40,213 nucleotides of DNA, taken from contig WGNN01000071.1 in NCBI GenBank assembly GCA_016124515.1, positions 1-40,213 on the forward strand. Direction: 5' to 3'. The notes under the pieces were generated by a model. That model was not told where the DNA came from and did no database searches. It saw only the letters and a list, made by a program, of their open reading frames with translations. Origin of the DNA: a bacterium (GTDB taxonomy: Bacteria > Bacteroidota > Bacteroidia > CAILMK01 > JACPUW01). The position numbers and the translations under genes were made by a program. Of this stretch, positions 1 through 7,715 are shown one piece after another (the first letter of the stretch is position 1; the number at the start of each line of letters is the position of its first letter).

Positions 1-1
1 C

Positions 2-526
2 ACCGACAACAAAGGTCGGGTGGTCAATTTCAAAAACACCATCATCATCATGACATCAAATCTTGGTGCTTCCATCATTCAGGAAAATTTCCACGCCATC
101 AACGAGAAAAATCTGTTGGGTGTGTTGGAAACCACCAAGCTCGAAGTGTTTAACCTGCTCAAGAAAACCATACGCCCCGAGTTTCTCAACAGAATTGACG
201 ACATCATCATGTTTAAACCGCTCATGAAACGCCATATTCGCGAGATTGTGAAAATACAGATTGAGTTGCTCAACAAATTGCTGAAACCAAACCACCTGCA
301 CTTAAGCCTTACTGAAAAGGCCCTTGACCATATTGCCGAAATAGGTTTTGACCCCGAATTTGGTGCGCGGCCCATCAAAAGGCTTATCCAAAAAAATGTA
401 CTCAATGAGCTGTCAAAACAAATATTGGCCAACAAGGTATCGCAGGGCGGCGAGCTGGAACTTGATGTCACCTCTGCCGGGCAGTTTGTTTTTACAAACA
501 AGTCTATTGACCCCATTTTGAACTAA
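2..526 (+). CDS. clpB: ATP-dependent chaperone ClpB, C-terminal part (gene cut by window start)
   Basis: This is the 3' end of a ClpB/Hsp104 disaggregase gene. The frame is already open at base 2, so the first GTG at base 20 is an internal codon, not a start. The visible ~174 residues begin in the second AAA+ domain with the strand that ends in IIIMTSNLGA. Next comes the arginine-finger region (RPEFLNRIDDIIMFKPL). The C-terminal D2-small domain follows, with the sensor-2 motif GFDPEFGARPIKR. ClpB works with DnaK to pull proteins out of aggregates in the cytosol. The product ends at a TAA directly before a strong hairpin terminator. Identity is secure from these motifs; ClpC is less likely because the C-terminus lacks ClpC-like features. 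Confidence 0.95.
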   Translation, partial: TDNKGRVVNFKNTIIIMTSNLGASIIQENFHAINEKNLLGVLETTKLEVFNLLKKTIRPEFLNRIDDIIMFKPLMKRHIREIVKIQIELLNKLLKPNHLHLSLTEKALDHIAEIGFDPEFGARPIKRLIQKNVLNELSKQILANKVSQGGELELDVTSAGQFVFTNKSIDPILN

Positions 527-543
527 ATAACAAACAAATAATT

Positions 544-582
544 AAAAAGAAGTGCCAAGGGTAACTTTGGCACTTCTTTTCA
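544..582 (+). terminator. Rho-independent terminator after clpB
   Basis: A near-perfect hairpin has a stem of about 14 bp (AAAAGAAGTGCCAA paired with TTGGCACTTCTTTT) capped by a GUAA tetraloop, and the right arm runs into T-rich DNA. It lies 18 bp after the clpB stop and about 20 bp before the lon start, so it separates the two heat-shock genes. Confidence 0.9.
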
Positions 583-598
583 CTTTTATAATAAGAGT

Positions 599-3085
599 AT
601 GAAGAAAAATAAATTTGACACCATTGGGTTTATGGCTGCCGACGCCGATGAAACACCGGAGTTTATCTCATTGCTTTCGCCCGAGGAAGAAGAAGAAATG
701 CATACCTCAGAAGTGCCTGATGTATTGCCCATATTGCCCTTGAAAAACACGGTGTTGTTTCCCGGTGTGGTAGTGCCCATTACCGTAGGCCGCGACAAGT
801 CAATAGCCCTTATAAACGATGCGCAAAATGGCAACAAAACCATTGGGGTGATTGCGCAAAAGTCGGCTACCATTGAAGACCCACAACCCGACGACATACA
901 CCATACCGGTACCATTGCCACCATTATCAAAATGCTCAAAATGCCCGATGGCAACATTACCGCCATCATACAGGGCAAAAGGCGTTTTGTGTTGGAAGAA
1001 TATGTAGAAACCCAACCTTATTTCAAGGCCAAGGTGCTGCCCATCAATGAGCCCGATTTTGACAAGACCAACAAGGAAACGGATGTCATTTTTGCTACGC
1101 TGAAGGACCTTTCAAAGCAAATCATCAATGCCTCGCCAAATATTCCGTCAGAGGCCATTATTGCTATAAAAAACATCAACAGCCCGCGCTTTTTGCTCAA
1201 TTTCATATCATCTAATTTGAATGTTGATGTAGATGAAAAGCAAAAGCTGCTCGAGATAATTTCTATTGACGAGCGGGCGCAGTTGGTGCTTGAAATACTC
1301 ACCAAAGAGCTGCAAATGCTCGAAATAAAGTCGCATATACAAGACAAGGTAAAAACCGATCTTGACAAACAGCAGCGCGACTATTTTTTGCAGCAGCAGA
1401 TGAAAGCCATACAGGAAGAGCTGGGCGATCAGGGACAGCAAAAAGAGTTGGACGAACTGAAAAAAAGGGCCAAAGACAAAAAGTGGAAGCCCTATGTTTC
1501 TGAAACCTTTGACAAGGAGCTCTCAAAGCTAAGCCGTATGAATCCCGCCGCGGCTGAGTATTCGGTTATCTACAACTACCTTGAGTTGTTGCTCGATCTT
1601 CCGTGGGACGATGTAACCGACGATGACCACGATTTGCGACGCGCAGAAGAAATTCTGAACCGCGACCATTTTGGTCTGGAAAAGGTGAAGAAAAGAATCC
1701 TTGAGTTTTTGGCGGTGCTCAAGCTCAAAGGCGATATGAAAAGCCCCATTCTGTGCCTGCTGGGCCCTCCGGGTGTGGGCAAAACTTCCCTTGGCAAATC
1801 AATAGCCGAGGCACTGGGCCGCCGCTATGTGCGCATTGCCCTGGGGGGTATGCGCGATGAAGCCGAAATACGCGGCCACCGAAAAACCTACATAGGTGCC
1901 ATGCCCGGTCGTATTATCCAATCCATCAAAAAAGCCAAATCATCAAACCCCGTAATGGTGCTCGACGAAATAGAAAAAGTGGGTTCCGATTTCAGGGGCG
2001 ATCCGGCTTCGGCGCTGCTCGAAGTACTTGACCCGGAGCAAAACACCTCATTTTACGACTACTTTCTGGAGCTCGACTACGACTTGTCAAAAGTGCTGTT
2101 TATTGCCACCGCCAACTCGCTCGATACGGTGCACCCCGCCTTGCGCGACAGGATGGAAATCATAGACCTGAGCGGTTATTTGCTCGAAGAAAAAGTGCAA
2201 ATTGCCAAGCAACACCTTATACCAAGACAACTCAAAGACCACGGCCTGAAAGCCAGTCAAATGAAGCTCAGCGAGTCTGTTTTGGCTTTTATCATTGAAT
2301 ACTATACCCGCGAGTCAGGGGTGCGTGGTTTGGAAAAGTTGATTGCATCCATAACCCGTAGCCGCGCCAAAGACATTGTTTTTGAAATAAAACGACCGCA
2401 AGCGGTGTCAAAAAAAGAGGTGGAGGAAATACTTGGGCCTATAAAATTTGACAAAGACACCTACAAAAACAAAGACCTGCCGGGTGTGGTAAATGGCCTT
2501 GCATGGACTCCCGTGGGCGGCGATGTGCTGTATATAGAAACAAGTTTGAGCCCGGGCAAAGGCAAGCTAATACTTACCGGCAAGCTGGGCGATGTAATGA
2601 AAGAGTCGGCCACCATAGCACTCAGCTACCTGAAGGCGCATTACAAGAAATTCAACATCCATCCATCGGCTTTTGACAAGTGGGATGTGCACGTGCACGT
2701 ACCCGAGGGTGCTGTGCCTAAGGAAGGTCCATCAGCCGGCGTTACCATGCTCACCGCACTCGCATCGGCATTTACGCAACGAAAAGTTCGCGCCGACCTG
2801 GCCATGACCGGCGAGATAACCCTGCGCGGAATTGTGTTGCCCGTGGGTGGTATCAAAGAAAAAATACTGGCCGCCAAACGATTGGGTATTACTGATATTG
2901 TGCTTTGCGAAGCCAATAAAAAAGACGTAAACGACATCAACGAAAAGTACCTTGAGGGGCTCAACTTTCACTACGTGAGAAAGATGAATGAAGTACTTGA
3001 TATTGCCCTGCTGAAAGAAAAAGTGCCCAATGCCCTTAATGTAAATGAACCTGATTTTGAAAATGTAGCAACAAACGGTAATTAA
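599..3085 (+). CDS. lon: ATP-dependent Lon protease
   Basis: Lon is a cytosolic homo-hexameric AAA+ serine protease that degrades misfolded and regulatory proteins. This product has 828 residues, a usual Lon length with an N-terminal extension of the kind seen in Bacteroidota. An acidic stretch (about residues 27-36) precedes the N-terminal substrate-binding domain (DVLPILPLKNTVLFPG). The Walker A motif GPPGVGKT is at residues 389-396, followed by Walker B VMVLDEIEK. The protease domain carries the catalytic Ser712 in EGPSAG and Lys755 in GGIKEK. The ATG at 599 is the first possible start after the clpB terminator. The tail after residue ~800 is poorly conserved, as is common. Confidence 0.97.
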   Translation: MKKNKFDTIGFMAADADETPEFISLLSPEEEEEMHTSEVPDVLPILPLKNTVLFPGVVVPITVGRDKSIALINDAQNGNKTIGVIAQKSATIEDPQPDDIHHTGTIATIIKMLKMPDGNITAIIQGKRRFVLEEYVETQPYFKAKVLPINEPDFDKTNKETDVIFATLKDLSKQIINASPNIPSEAIIAIKNINSPRFLLNFISSNLNVDVDEKQKLLEIISIDERAQLVLEILTKELQMLEIKSHIQDKVKTDLDKQQRDYFLQQQMKAIQEELGDQGQQKELDELKKRAKDKKWKPYVSETFDKELSKLSRMNPAAAEYSVIYNYLELLLDLPWDDVTDDDHDLRRAEEILNRDHFGLEKVKKRILEFLAVLKLKGDMKSPILCLLGPPGVGKTSLGKSIAEALGRRYVRIALGGMRDEAEIRGHRKTYIGAMPGRIIQSIKKAKSSNPVMVLDEIEKVGSDFRGDPASALLEVLDPEQNTSFYDYFLELDYDLSKVLFIATANSLDTVHPALRDRMEIIDLSGYLLEEKVQIAKQHLIPRQLKDHGLKASQMKLSESVLAFIIEYYTRESGVRGLEKLIASITRSRAKDIVFEIKRPQAVSKKEVEEILGPIKFDKDTYKNKDLPGVVNGLAWTPVGGDVLYIETSLSPGKGKLILTGKLGDVMKESATIALSYLKAHYKKFNIHPSAFDKWDVHVHVPEGAVPKEGPSAGVTMLTALASAFTQRKVRADLAMTGEITLRGIVLPVGGIKEKILAAKRLGITDIVLCEANKKDVNDINEKYLEGLNFHYVRKMNEVLDIALLKEKVPNALNVNEPDFENVATNGN

Positions 3086-3280
3086 TTGCAATTTTGTTCG
3101 TTTAGGCACAGACTTAAAATAAGTGTCTGCCTGATGATGCCAATTGTGTGGATGCGTCTGTTTTTGAAATCGGTTGTTTAAAGGTTTAACGATACTGATT
3201 TTCAAAAAGATGAACAGCGTATGAAGCAGTTGGCGGTTTTTTTACAGACACCAAAATTATTGCAAACACTAAATAATAGC

Positions 3281-4336
3281 ATGATAAAGGTTGTTGCGGC
3301 AGCAGTATTGGTTTTGCTCAGTCAATTTGCTTTTGCTCAAATTGGCGGTAGGGGTGTTTTTCAATCACTCAGTTTGCCACCATCGGCGCGCACTGCGGCA
3401 CTGGGCGGCTACCAAATTGCGGTGGTTGATGATGAACTGACCCTGGGATTTCAAAATCCCGCCTTGCTCAACAAGCAGATGGAACACCAAATGACCTTTA
3501 ATCAAGTGGACTACCTGGCCGATATCAATTTTGGATATGCAGGCTATGGCTTTTCGCTTGATTCTGTTACCACGGCACTTGCCGGCGTGCAATACATCAA
3601 TTACGGTGCTTTTCAGGGGGCCGATGAGTATGGCAACCTCACGGGCAACGTATCAGCTGACGAATTTTCGCTCACCATGGGCGTGGGGCGCAGGTGGAAA
3701 TACGGTTTGTCGTACGGAGCCAACCTCAAGTTTATCTACTCGCATTTGGCCAACTACTTTTCATCGGGCCTGGCGCTTGATTTGGGCGCTACCTACCGCT
3801 CGGTTGAAAGACAATTTACGGCATCGCTTGTAGTGCGCAACTTGGGTTTGCAGCTCAACAGCTATGCCGGCACCCGCGAAAACCTGCCCCTGAATGTACA
3901 GCTCGGTATTTCGCAAAAACTGGCCAATGCGCCATTCAGGTTCAACATTACCATGCACCATTTGAATGTGCCTGATATGCGCTACGTAAATCCCACCACC
4001 ATTACCACCGATTTGGAAACAGGTTTGCCCGTGGTGCAGAAAATAAGCCTTGCCGACAACATCATGCGCCATTTTATATTCGGCACCGAAATTTTGCTTT
4101 CGAAAAACCTGCATGTGCGGGTGGGCTACAACCACCAAATGCGCCGCGAGCTTTCACTTACCAAAATAAAAGGTGGTGTTGGATATTCATGGGGCTTTGG
4201 CATGCGCATTTGGCGTTTTCACATAGACTATGCCCGCGCCACTTACCACATGGCAGGTGCTTCAAACTATTTTTCTGCCACCTCAAACCTTAGCAGTTGG
4301 CTCAAGAAGGAAGAAGTGAAACCAGATGAAAATTAG
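3281..4336 (+). CDS. porQ: PorQ-like type IX secretion system outer-membrane protein
   Basis: The product (351 residues from this start) resembles PorQ of the PorV/FadL-like barrel group, a component that acts at the outer membrane in the type IX secretion system. The ATG at 3281 is preferred over an upstream in-frame ATG at 3221 because it puts a signal peptide first (hydrophobic core VVAAAVLVLLSQFAFA, then AQ). Visible family features are SARTAALGG just after the signal, an NPALL motif near residue 70, and alternating hydrophobic/aromatic strands to the end. The nuclease at 29296 carries a C-terminal sorting domain that would use such a secretion system. The assignment rests on motif resemblance; a generic PorV-family barrel is the alternative. 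Confidence 0.8.
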   Translation: MIKVVAAAVLVLLSQFAFAQIGGRGVFQSLSLPPSARTAALGGYQIAVVDDELTLGFQNPALLNKQMEHQMTFNQVDYLADINFGYAGYGFSLDSVTTALAGVQYINYGAFQGADEYGNLTGNVSADEFSLTMGVGRRWKYGLSYGANLKFIYSHLANYFSSGLALDLGATYRSVERQFTASLVVRNLGLQLNSYAGTRENLPLNVQLGISQKLANAPFRFNITMHHLNVPDMRYVNPTTITTDLETGLPVVQKISLADNIMRHFIFGTEILLSKNLHVRVGYNHQMRRELSLTKIKGGVGYSWGFGMRIWRFHIDYARATYHMAGASNYFSATSNLSSWLKKEEVKPDEN

Positions 4337-4400
4337 TGGGAATGGGTAATAAATTTGCGATACGCATGAGTTGGGGGGCAACTCTCAGAAACCAATAAAC

Positions 4401-5015
4401 ATGGAAAATTCATCTTACAATGATTTTAATAAGTTATTCAATAAGATTATAAGCAATGATTTAAGTGATGAGAAATTCGAAGTTATTAAATCGTTTGTTG
4501 AAGATGGAACATTTGAATTAACTTCTGTTCTGAAAGGAGCGATAGATAATAATGATTTCAATCAGATAAACACTATAATAGAATCTATAAGAAGAGAATA
4601 TTTTTTAGAGAAGGGTGGTGTAAGTCTTTTTAAGATTCTTTTAACAACTGCTATCAACTTCGTAAAGAGACAAAATGAAAGAATTGAAGAAGACTTGATG
4701 TGGAATGTAAAGCAAATTATGGATATCGAACTTCACCAATCACATCTCGTGGAAAATAATGATGAGAATAATAATCTGTTTTTCGAGTTATGTTACGAAT
4801 TGGCAGACCCAAGATTTAAGGAAATTGAAAGTACAGATGAAAATGAATTATATGGCTTGTGCATCTATTTCTTAATGTTCTCAAGTGGACATTTCAAAGA
4901 CAATCCATTTCAATTAAGAAAACTTCAACCTCGGATCCAAAGGATTATTGAAAACGACTACGGTCGAGATCACTATTTTAGTGAAAGTTGGCTTGAATTG
5001 TTTGAAAATGAATAA
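4401..5015 (+). CDS. Hypothetical protein, acidic and helical, first gene of the accessory block
   Basis: I do not recognise this 204-residue protein. It is acidic, rich in Asn, Asp and Glu, and predicted mostly helical, with no signal peptide, membrane segment or enzyme motif that I can see. I prefer the ATG at 4401 to an in-frame TTG at 4371. Base composition drops sharply to AT-rich compared with porQ just upstream, which marks the start of likely acquired DNA. An imperfect palindrome beginning GCCCAAC follows its stop within 6 bp, the same arrangement as after other genes of this block. Confidence 0.7.
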   Translation: MENSSYNDFNKLFNKIISNDLSDEKFEVIKSFVEDGTFELTSVLKGAIDNNDFNQINTIIESIRREYFLEKGGVSLFKILLTTAINFVKRQNERIEEDLMWNVKQIMDIELHQSHLVENNDENNNLFFELCYELADPRFKEIESTDENELYGLCIYFLMFSSGHFKDNPFQLRKLQPRIQRIIENDYGRDHYFSESWLELFENE

Positions 5016-5020
5016 AACTA

Positions 5021-5236
5021 TGCCCAACAACGCATATTGCTTATGGCAGGTAAACGGCTGCCAGCAAAGTTCTCGCTCCGTAGCCAGCTTTGGTTTCGGT
5101 GGACCCGCCTTCGCGTTGCTTTATACGGGCAGGTAGGAAAGTGCTTCGAATTGCAAAGCAATCACGAACACCATTAAAACTATAAAACACGTGAGTAAAC
5201 CGCCACAAGGTATATGCAAGCCGTTGGCCTAATTTC
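5021..5236. repeat. Long imperfect palindrome after the orphan gene (attC-like element 1)
   Basis: The left arm near 5021-5053 reads GCCCAAC..GCATAT..CTTATGGCAGGT. The right arm near 5203-5234 is roughly its reverse complement (..CCGCCACAAGGTATATGCAAGCCGTTGGCC). Outer ends fit RYYYAAC on the left and nearly fit GTTRRRY on the right, the layout of integron attC sites. About 150 bp lie between the arms, longer than most attC sites. No protein-coding gene is visible in this interval. Confidence 0.5.
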
Positions 5237-5301
5237 TGACGACAGTAAAAATTTAAAATTCACGGCGACAATCATTAACTTCGTGAAAAGTAGAAAACAC
5301 A

Positions 5302-5484
5302 ATGATAACCAAGACTCAAATAATTAACTCGCTGGATAAATTACCGGATAATTTGACCATTGACCAACTTGTAGATCACTTAATTTTTGTTGAAAAAGTT
5401 GAAAAAGGACTGGATGACAGCATAAACGGACGAGTTAGCTCAAAAGAAGAAGCTAAAGAAAAGCTGAGTAAATGGTTAAAGTAG
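5302..5484 (+). CDS. Antitoxin of a ParE/RelE-type toxin-antitoxin pair
   Basis: This 60-residue acidic protein looks like the short antitoxins that precede ParE/RelE toxins. Its C-terminal half carries the pattern EKVEKGLDDSINGRVSSKEE followed by a lysine-rich KLSKWLK. Such antitoxins bind and block the toxin and usually repress their own promoter. The gene overlaps the toxin reading frame by 13 bp, typical of type II pairs that are translated together. I see no separate DNA-binding domain beyond the N-terminal helices, so the exact antitoxin family is open. The partner toxin is frameshifted, so this gene may be an orphan immunity gene now. Confidence 0.75.
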   Translation: MITKTQIINSLDKLPDNLTIDQLVDHLIFVEKVEKGLDDSINGRVSSKEEAKEKLSKWLK

Positions 5485-5785
5485 TTTGGACTGATGCGGC
5501 AATAAGGGACTTAGACGACATTGGTAACTACATTGCAAAAGACTCTTTAAGATATGCCCAGTTGACCGTTGAACGACTTTTCAATTCAGTGGACGTTCTT
5601 GAAAAAATCCAGGCATTGGGAAAGAACTTCAGGAATTTAACAATGAAAAAATCAGAGAATTGATTCGCTTCAATTATAGAATAGTTTATTACTTGGCTGA
5701 CAAATACAGAATTGACATTTTGACTGTTCATCGATGTGATAGATTACCTGGAAACGCATTTGACTTTGACAAAATAGAAAAATAA
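5472..5785 (+). pseudogene. ParE/RelE-family toxin with a frameshift
   Basis: The start (MVKVVWTDAAIRDLDDIGNYIAKDS) is a clear ParE/RelE-family N-terminus. That frame ends early at 5663. Switching frame by -1 at the run of six A (5602-5607) gives a normal remainder: NPGIGKELQEFNNEKIRELI, then FNYRIVYYLADKYRIDILTV, then HRCDRLPG, ending with TAA at 5783-5785. A seventh A would restore one intact ORF of ~104 residues, the usual size. Both halves keep family residues, so the lesion is recent, or a sequencing error, or a slippage site. The family inhibits translation as an mRNA endonuclease (RelE) or poisons gyrase (ParE); sequence alone does not settle which. Confidence 0.85.
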
Positions 5786-5793
5786 TAACTAGG

Positions 5794-6232
5794 CCTAACA
5801 GCAACCATAAAAAATAAGGTTGTTCTGTGCTTATCTGCAGTTCGCTTCTCGCAGCTACTTTTCTTACCAATTGAACCAGCTTTTCTAAACCTTTTCCCAA
5901 CCGCCGGTTGAAAGCCTGCGTTTCCTCACTCAAATTATTTCAGCATAAGGCATAAGCTACAAAAACCACTTTTTGCAAAGGAAATGCCTACCATGCGATA
6001 TCATGCATCAATTGGCATCTGTGTAAGTCAAAACATTCAAATGAAGCCCACGCGCAACTTTGGCGCATCGTATGGTATTTTGCGCTATGTTTGTTTGCAA
6101 CTAAAAATGAATGTCTTATGAAAATTTACAAAAGTACTTTATCGAAACAAGTGACTGTATTTGGGGTGGCCGCAAGCTGGCGGTTTAAGGTGAGAAAATG
6201 TATAGGTTATTCAAGATATATGTGAGTTGGCG
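5794..6232. repeat. ~440-bp direct repeat, copy 1
   Basis: This segment begins CCTAACAGCAACC just after the toxin gene and ends GAGTTGGCGG before the next gene. It matches 6709-7148 over its full length at about 85% identity by eye. It contains the internal match CCGCCGGTTGAAAGCCT, a promoter-like TATGTTTG at 6086-6093, and a strongly conserved tail (AAAATGTAT.GGTTATTCAAG). It fills the gap 5786-6279. The only reading frame I see is a 35-codon one (6118-6225) that does not look protein-selected. Confidence 0.9.
6086..6093 (+). promoter_or_regulatory. TATGTTTG, -7 promoter element inside repeat copy 1
   Basis: It is an exact match to the Bacteroidota -7 consensus TAnnTTTG, with a TTTG 23 bp upstream (6059-6062) as possible -33 element. 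It would drive the gene at 6280 with a leader of about 180 bases. Confidence 0.5.
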
Positions 6233-6279
6233 GTAATTAAAATGACCAATTCTCATATTAGAACAAGTAACCTAGTTTG

Positions 6280-6699
6280 ATGAAAGCTTATTTCAAAAGA
6301 TTGCCTAAAATCATCCTGAAGGCATTAATAGCGTCAATTTTGTTCTTTATTATATTAAAATTATCAAATATTGTCATTTTTCGGAATGACATTAATGATA
6401 AACAGATTATTGACCTTGAAGACGGATATTATTACTGTCGACATTCTGTTGGTGGAGAAGGTAGCTATGTTGACTTACTAGGTTATGATTTAGACCTATA
6501 TGAAGAACGACTACTACGAAAAGACAAGCTAATTGGAAAAATTAGAGTTACAACTGACGATGTAAATGAACCTATAGATTTAGCTTTTATAAAATCATCA
6601 AACGGAGATTATAGCGTCAAATTTTCGGACAACAAAGGATTTAAGGTTGATACCATTCTTGGTGTAGACTACTTTTTTCTTGCTCTTGTGAAAAAATAA
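6280..6699 (+). CDS. Hypothetical membrane-anchored protein
   Basis: I do not recognise this 139-residue protein. It begins with a basic segment (KAYFKRLPK) and one membrane helix (about residues 12-33, ALIASILFFIILKLSNIVIF). A soluble domain rich in Asp, Tyr and short beta-strand patterns follows, which would face the periplasm. There are no cysteine or metal motifs. The ATG at 6280 is used; a TTG directly before it is in frame. The gene sits between the two copies of the ~440-bp repeat, so it could have been inserted or exchanged as a unit. Its AT-rich composition agrees with the rest of the block. Confidence 0.7.
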   Translation: MKAYFKRLPKIILKALIASILFFIILKLSNIVIFRNDINDKQIIDLEDGYYYCRHSVGGEGSYVDLLGYDLDLYEERLLRKDKLIGKIRVTTDDVNEPIDLAFIKSSNGDYSVKFSDNKGFKVDTILGVDYFFLALVKK

Positions 6700-6708
6700 A
6701 AGACGCCC

Positions 6709-7148
6709 CCTAACAGCAACCATAAAAAATAAGGCGGTTCTGTATTTATCCTCCGTACGCTTCCCGCAGCCACTTTTCTTTCCAATTGAGGCAGCTTTTC
6801 TACACCTTTTCCCAACCGCCGGTTGAAAGCCTACGTTTCCACACTGAAATTGTTTCAGCATAAGGAATAAGCTACAAAAACCACTTTTTGCAATGGAAAT
6901 GCCTACCATGCGCATTCTGCCAACAATTGGCATCTGCATAAACCAAAACCTTAAAATGAAGTCCACACGCAACATTGGCACTTCGTATTGTTTTTTGCGT
7001 TATGTTTGTTTGCAACTAAAAATGAATGCCTTATGAAAATGTACATAAGTACTTTATCGAAACAGGTGACTATACTTGGGGTGGCCAAAAGTTGGCGGTT
7101 TATGGTGAGAAAATGTATGGGTTATTCAAGATATATGTGAGTTAGCAG
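6709..7148. repeat. ~440-bp direct repeat, copy 2
   Basis: This second copy of the repeat seen at 5794-6232 begins CCTAACAGCAACC ten bases after a stop codon and ends GAGTTAGCAG, 25 bp before the next start. Differences from copy 1 are mainly substitutions, so the copies are old or have diverged freely. It carries the same promoter-like TATGTTTG (7001-7008). It fills the 6700-7172 gap, and I see no gene in it. Confidence 0.9.
7001..7008 (+). promoter_or_regulatory. TATGTTTG, -7 promoter element inside repeat copy 2
   Basis: It matches TAnnTTTG exactly and sits at the same place in the repeat as the element at 6086. It would serve the two-gene unit starting at 7173. No good -33 TTTG at a standard distance is obvious. 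Confidence 0.45.
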
Positions 7149-7172
7149 CAAGTTTAAAACCCAAAAAAAACA

Positions 7173-7715
7173 ATGAAAGAATTTCATCTAAATGATGTCA
7201 TCGAATTATTGAAAGGTCCAACCAGAGAACAGATTATTACTCATAATCAATGGGCTGCTACTGGACTAGACCGATATCATCATCATTCACAAGCAAAGTT
7301 TTCATTTATCATAGAAGACGCTTCAGAAACAATTCTTTTGAAATGGGAGTCAAACTTTTCCAAAGCTGCAATGCAAGAAGACAAAAATATTGCAGATCAT
7401 GGTGGTGTTGCCTTAGCATGGTTTGTAATGTCTGTACTATTCAACTATAAATATGTTGAACAAACTCACATTGGAAATGGTGTCGACTATCGTTTTATAA
7501 AAAATGAACCAGATGATGATGATTTAAACTTCCTTGATGAATATCATTACGTTGAAGTCTCGGGTCTATTGGAAGAGTCAAAAACAAATAAACTACGTTA
7601 CAGGGTCACCGACAAACATAAGCAAATTGAGCGTGGAGATAAAAATTCAGAACTATCTTCCGTAATTGTAACTTTGTTTAGCGAACCAGTGACAGTAATT
7701 GAAAGACACAAATGA
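7173..7715 (+). CDS. Conserved hypothetical protein, first gene of a two-gene module
   Basis: This soluble 180-residue protein has no known function that I can assign. A central segment reads HIGNGVDYRF and is followed about 25 residues later by YHYVEVSGLLEE. From memory, a GxD...(A/V)xxEVSG pattern occurs in a family of unknown proteins in many bacteria, with a final segment like the VIVTLFSEP seen here. The GxD...E arrangement superficially resembles PD-(D/E)XK nuclease motifs, but the ExK lysine is replaced (EVS), so catalysis is not supported. Its stop overlaps the next start (ATGA), so the two proteins are probably made together and may form a complex. Confidence 0.75.
   Translation: MKEFHLNDVIELLKGPTREQIITHNQWAATGLDRYHHHSQAKFSFIIEDASETILLKWESNFSKAAMQEDKNIADHGGVALAWFVMSVLFNYKYVEQTHIGNGVDYRFIKNEPDDDDLNFLDEYHYVEVSGLLEESKTNKLRYRVTDKHKQIERGDKNSELSSVIVTLFSEPVTVIERHK

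Noticed and set aside
6118-6225. A 35-codon ORF (MKIYKSTLSKQVTVFG...) present in both copies of the ~440-bp repeat (second copy near 7033-7138)
   Set aside because: Between the copies seven codon changes alter the residue and only two are silent, so there is no sign of protein-level conservation; the conserved tail is better explained as a DNA or RNA element.
7458-7578. Calling the first protein of the two-gene module a nuclease
   Set aside because: The pattern resembles GxD...ExK only in spacing; the lysine is missing, so an active nuclease is not supported.
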